Below are positions 8,461 through 10,000 of a stretch of DNA of 10,000 nt, one piece after another. Position numbers and translations under genes: made by a program. Source of the stretch: Glandiceps talaboti (Eukaryota > Hemichordata > Enteropneusta > Spengelidae). Each line of letters opens with the position of its first letter. Within the stretch, counting starts at the first letter, position 1. Location of the stretch: assembly GCF_964340395.1 (NCBI RefSeq), contig NC_135567.1:11854484-11864483 (forward strand), written 5' to 3'. The notes under the pieces were generated by a model, which was given only the letters and a program-made list of their open reading frames with translations, was not told the DNA's origin and searched no databases.

Positions 8461-9044
8461 AATAGTAACTTTTTGTTTGATAAGGCATATTATGCTAACT
8501 GAGGAAGTTCAACTCCTAACACTGATTCATGACTTTCACGGAGAAGAAAGTTGGAGCAATCATATGACATGGCTTTTTTGTGGCACCATATCTACATTAC
8601 AACATCCGTATTTAACATTTAGATATACAGTCAGGTGGTGACTTACGATATATTTTGCCTTATGATAAAGAATATTGATTCTCAACATCGGATTGTATTT
8701 ATTGATTGGGACTATTTCACTCGTTCCTTATTTACAACATTCTTTTTATTTGATTTCTCTCCAGATTGTCCTACTTCTACCGACTTGTACACTTGTATGT
8801 TCTGCATCTGGTGAAAAACTGAAGATATATCCATGGAAACATATACGAATAATCAACAGGAACATAGATAGAATATTCACATCACCACAACAGCACCCCC
8901 ACCCCCACCCAAACCCCACCTCAAAACTCAACAATCAAATGTAATAATGAGTAATTTGGTATTGGTACAAATATATCAATTTGAAAACTCCAACGATATC
9001 TTACTTTAATTAGATATCCTCCCCTTGGTCAATATTTGCCTTTT
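8461..9044. other. Downstream DNA without a recognised gene
   Basis: Open frames of 60-90 codons occur on both strands (8450-8641, 8675-8944, 8746-8934 minus) but have AT-driven composition and no domain or signal features. The stretch may be 3'UTR if transcription runs through the candidate poly(A) site, or intergenic. The only distinct feature is the C-rich tract at 8896-8917. Confidence 0.5.
8896..8917 (-). other. G-quadruplex motif on the minus strand (C-rich on plus)
   Basis: The plus strand has C runs of 5, 5, 3 and 4 separated by A, A and AAA. The minus strand therefore carries four G runs of at least three with loops of 3, 1 and 1 nt. This fits the standard intramolecular quadruplex pattern, and the plus strand fits an i-motif. 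It is an isolated C-rich patch in AT-rich DNA. Confidence 0.8.
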
Positions 9045-9255
9045 TAGCCACCAAAATAGGACCGACCTAAGTGGCCTTGTCACTACGAGTCTATAGATGA
9101 GTACTGACAAATATGGTCACGAGTATTTTACGGCCAAATGAAGGAAATATTGGTGAGTGATATAAATATACCTCCTTGAGTTCGGACAATTTATGAACTT
9201 AGTAAAATAATGGTGTTTTGGAACGAGTTGCCTCATATTGTAACCAATGACGTAG
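9045..9255 (-). repeat. Left arm of a long imperfect inverted repeat
   Basis: Read on the minus strand, this stretch aligns with 9434-9656 on the plus strand, in the same order and with similar spacing. Blocks include 9242-9255 with 9434-9447 (13 of 14), 9183-9225 with 9475-9520, 9119-9130 with 9568-9580, 9064-9079 with 9622-9637 (15 of 16) and 9046-9059 with 9642-9656. No target-site duplication was found, and the outer edge fades gradually. Confidence 0.75.
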
Positions 9256-9433
9256 ACGTGTGATGGCATGGAGTTGATTAGGATGTACAAAAAAAACATA
9301 TCTTTTTGTTCAAACACGTTCAACCTAGCTGGTGAATTTTCATTATCAATGACCTGAAAGACATCATACCATTCACAATCAACGTTACATCACTGCCTAT
9401 CGACTAAAAATACTCAGTACACTTACTCAGTGC

Positions 9434-9656
9434 CTACGTCACTGGTTCTGCGGAGCTCGAAATACGACTGGAAACGTTCCAAATCGCCATTAGTTTTTCT
9501 AAGTTTTCATAAATTGTGCGTGAGAAGGTATAATAGTAGTATTTCCAATAATTGTCTTCATCAGCAGATATATACTCGTGGTTTAAATGATTAAAATAAC
9601 TTGTCTAGGGACTAGTAATAGCAAGGCCCCTTAGGTCAATCGTATTTTCTTTGGCT
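9434..9656 (+). repeat. Right arm of a long imperfect inverted repeat
   Basis: This is the partner of the arm at 9045-9255, about 178 nt away across the spacer 9256-9433. The best block, CAAGGCCCCTTAGGTC, differs by one base from the minus-strand reading of 9064-9079. Arms of over 200 nt with scattered substitutions and small indels suggest an old foldback or MITE-type transposon, or two insertions of one repeat family in opposite orientation. No transposase frame is visible between or around them. Confidence 0.75.
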
Positions 9657-10000
9657 GAACGAAAAAATATATTGGGTATAATATCGCGTTATACGTAGGA
9701 ATCATTTGATTGGTTGAGATAAAACCTTACCTTCTTTTACCATTTATGACGGTCAACCTGAGGACTATGATAAAAGAAGGCATTGTACTGTAATTGAAAT
9801 TAGAATCAGTATCAACATTGTAGACAATGTCACTATGCAAATTCACTCAAATAATTTACAGCAGAAAACACAAAAAACCCACAAACTATCTAGGAATCAA
9901 TACATTTTTTAGGCATTCCTTTATATGAAATTGATATTGAGGAATCAAAATTTTGCATCAAATTGTATTCATATTTAGAGGAAGAAAATACCAAATCATT
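9657..10000. other. Downstream DNA, no gene seen
   Basis: Two small inverted repeats are visible: CCTTCTTTTA at 9730-9739 with TAAAAGAAGG at 9771-9780 (31-nt loop), and ACATTGT-AG-ACAATGT at 9815-9830. An octamer ATGCAAAT lies at 9835-9842. I see no open frame of note. Confidence 0.5.

Noticed and set aside
9161-9168. Second TATAAATA, as a possible promoter of another gene
   Set aside because: It lies inside the left arm of the inverted repeat and no coding exon follows; AT-rich DNA gives such matches by chance.
9730-9780. Hairpin CCTTCTTTTA...TAAAAGAAGG as a Helitron end or terminator
   Set aside because: The 10-bp arms have a 31-nt loop and no CTRR end or T-run follows; too weak to name.

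Overview
The window is eukaryotic, most likely from an invertebrate animal. It is AT-rich, has no bacterial-style gene packing, and carries long microsatellites. The coding signal comes in short islands flanked by GT...AG splice sites. The lineage cannot be fixed from sequence alone; a marine invertebrate (mollusc, annelid, brachiopod or lancelet) is a guess from the type of gene.

One plus-strand gene appears to fit entirely in the window, in seven coding exons: 569-579, 2762-2826, 3643-4065, 5016-5417, 6535-6921, 7893-7916 and 8129-8208. Joined, they give 1392 nt, an unbroken frame of 463 codons plus stop. The predicted product has a signal peptide split between exons 1 and 2. It then has three tandem domains of about 130-140 residues, each in one phase 1-1 exon, an eight-residue acidic linker from a 24-nt microexon, and a short hydrophobic C-terminus with a GPI-anchor layout. 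The domains look like disulfide-bearing relatives of the CARDB/APHP-type beta-sandwich. I know no characterised protein of this architecture and give no gene symbol. The inferred product is a secreted, probably membrane-anchored, acidic surface protein.

Region by region: 1-~520 is upstream DNA with a CRE palindrome, CCAAT boxes, GATA sites and a TATA box at 492-499. 580-2761 is a long first intron. 2827-3642 holds an AT/GT microsatellite. 4066-5015 holds a 210-bp block of strictly alternating pyrimidine-purine that contains a 42-nt palindrome. 5418-6534 holds a weak candidate cassette exon. 6922-7892 and 7917-8128 are further introns. A possible 3'UTR intron and a weak poly(A) signal follow the stop codon. 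The last kilobase holds two diverged copies of one sequence in inverted orientation (about 9045-9255 and 9434-9656), probably the remains of a foldback or MITE-like element.

No tRNA, rRNA, CRISPR array, viral gene or intact transposase was seen. All splice sites and isoforms are predictions without transcript evidence.
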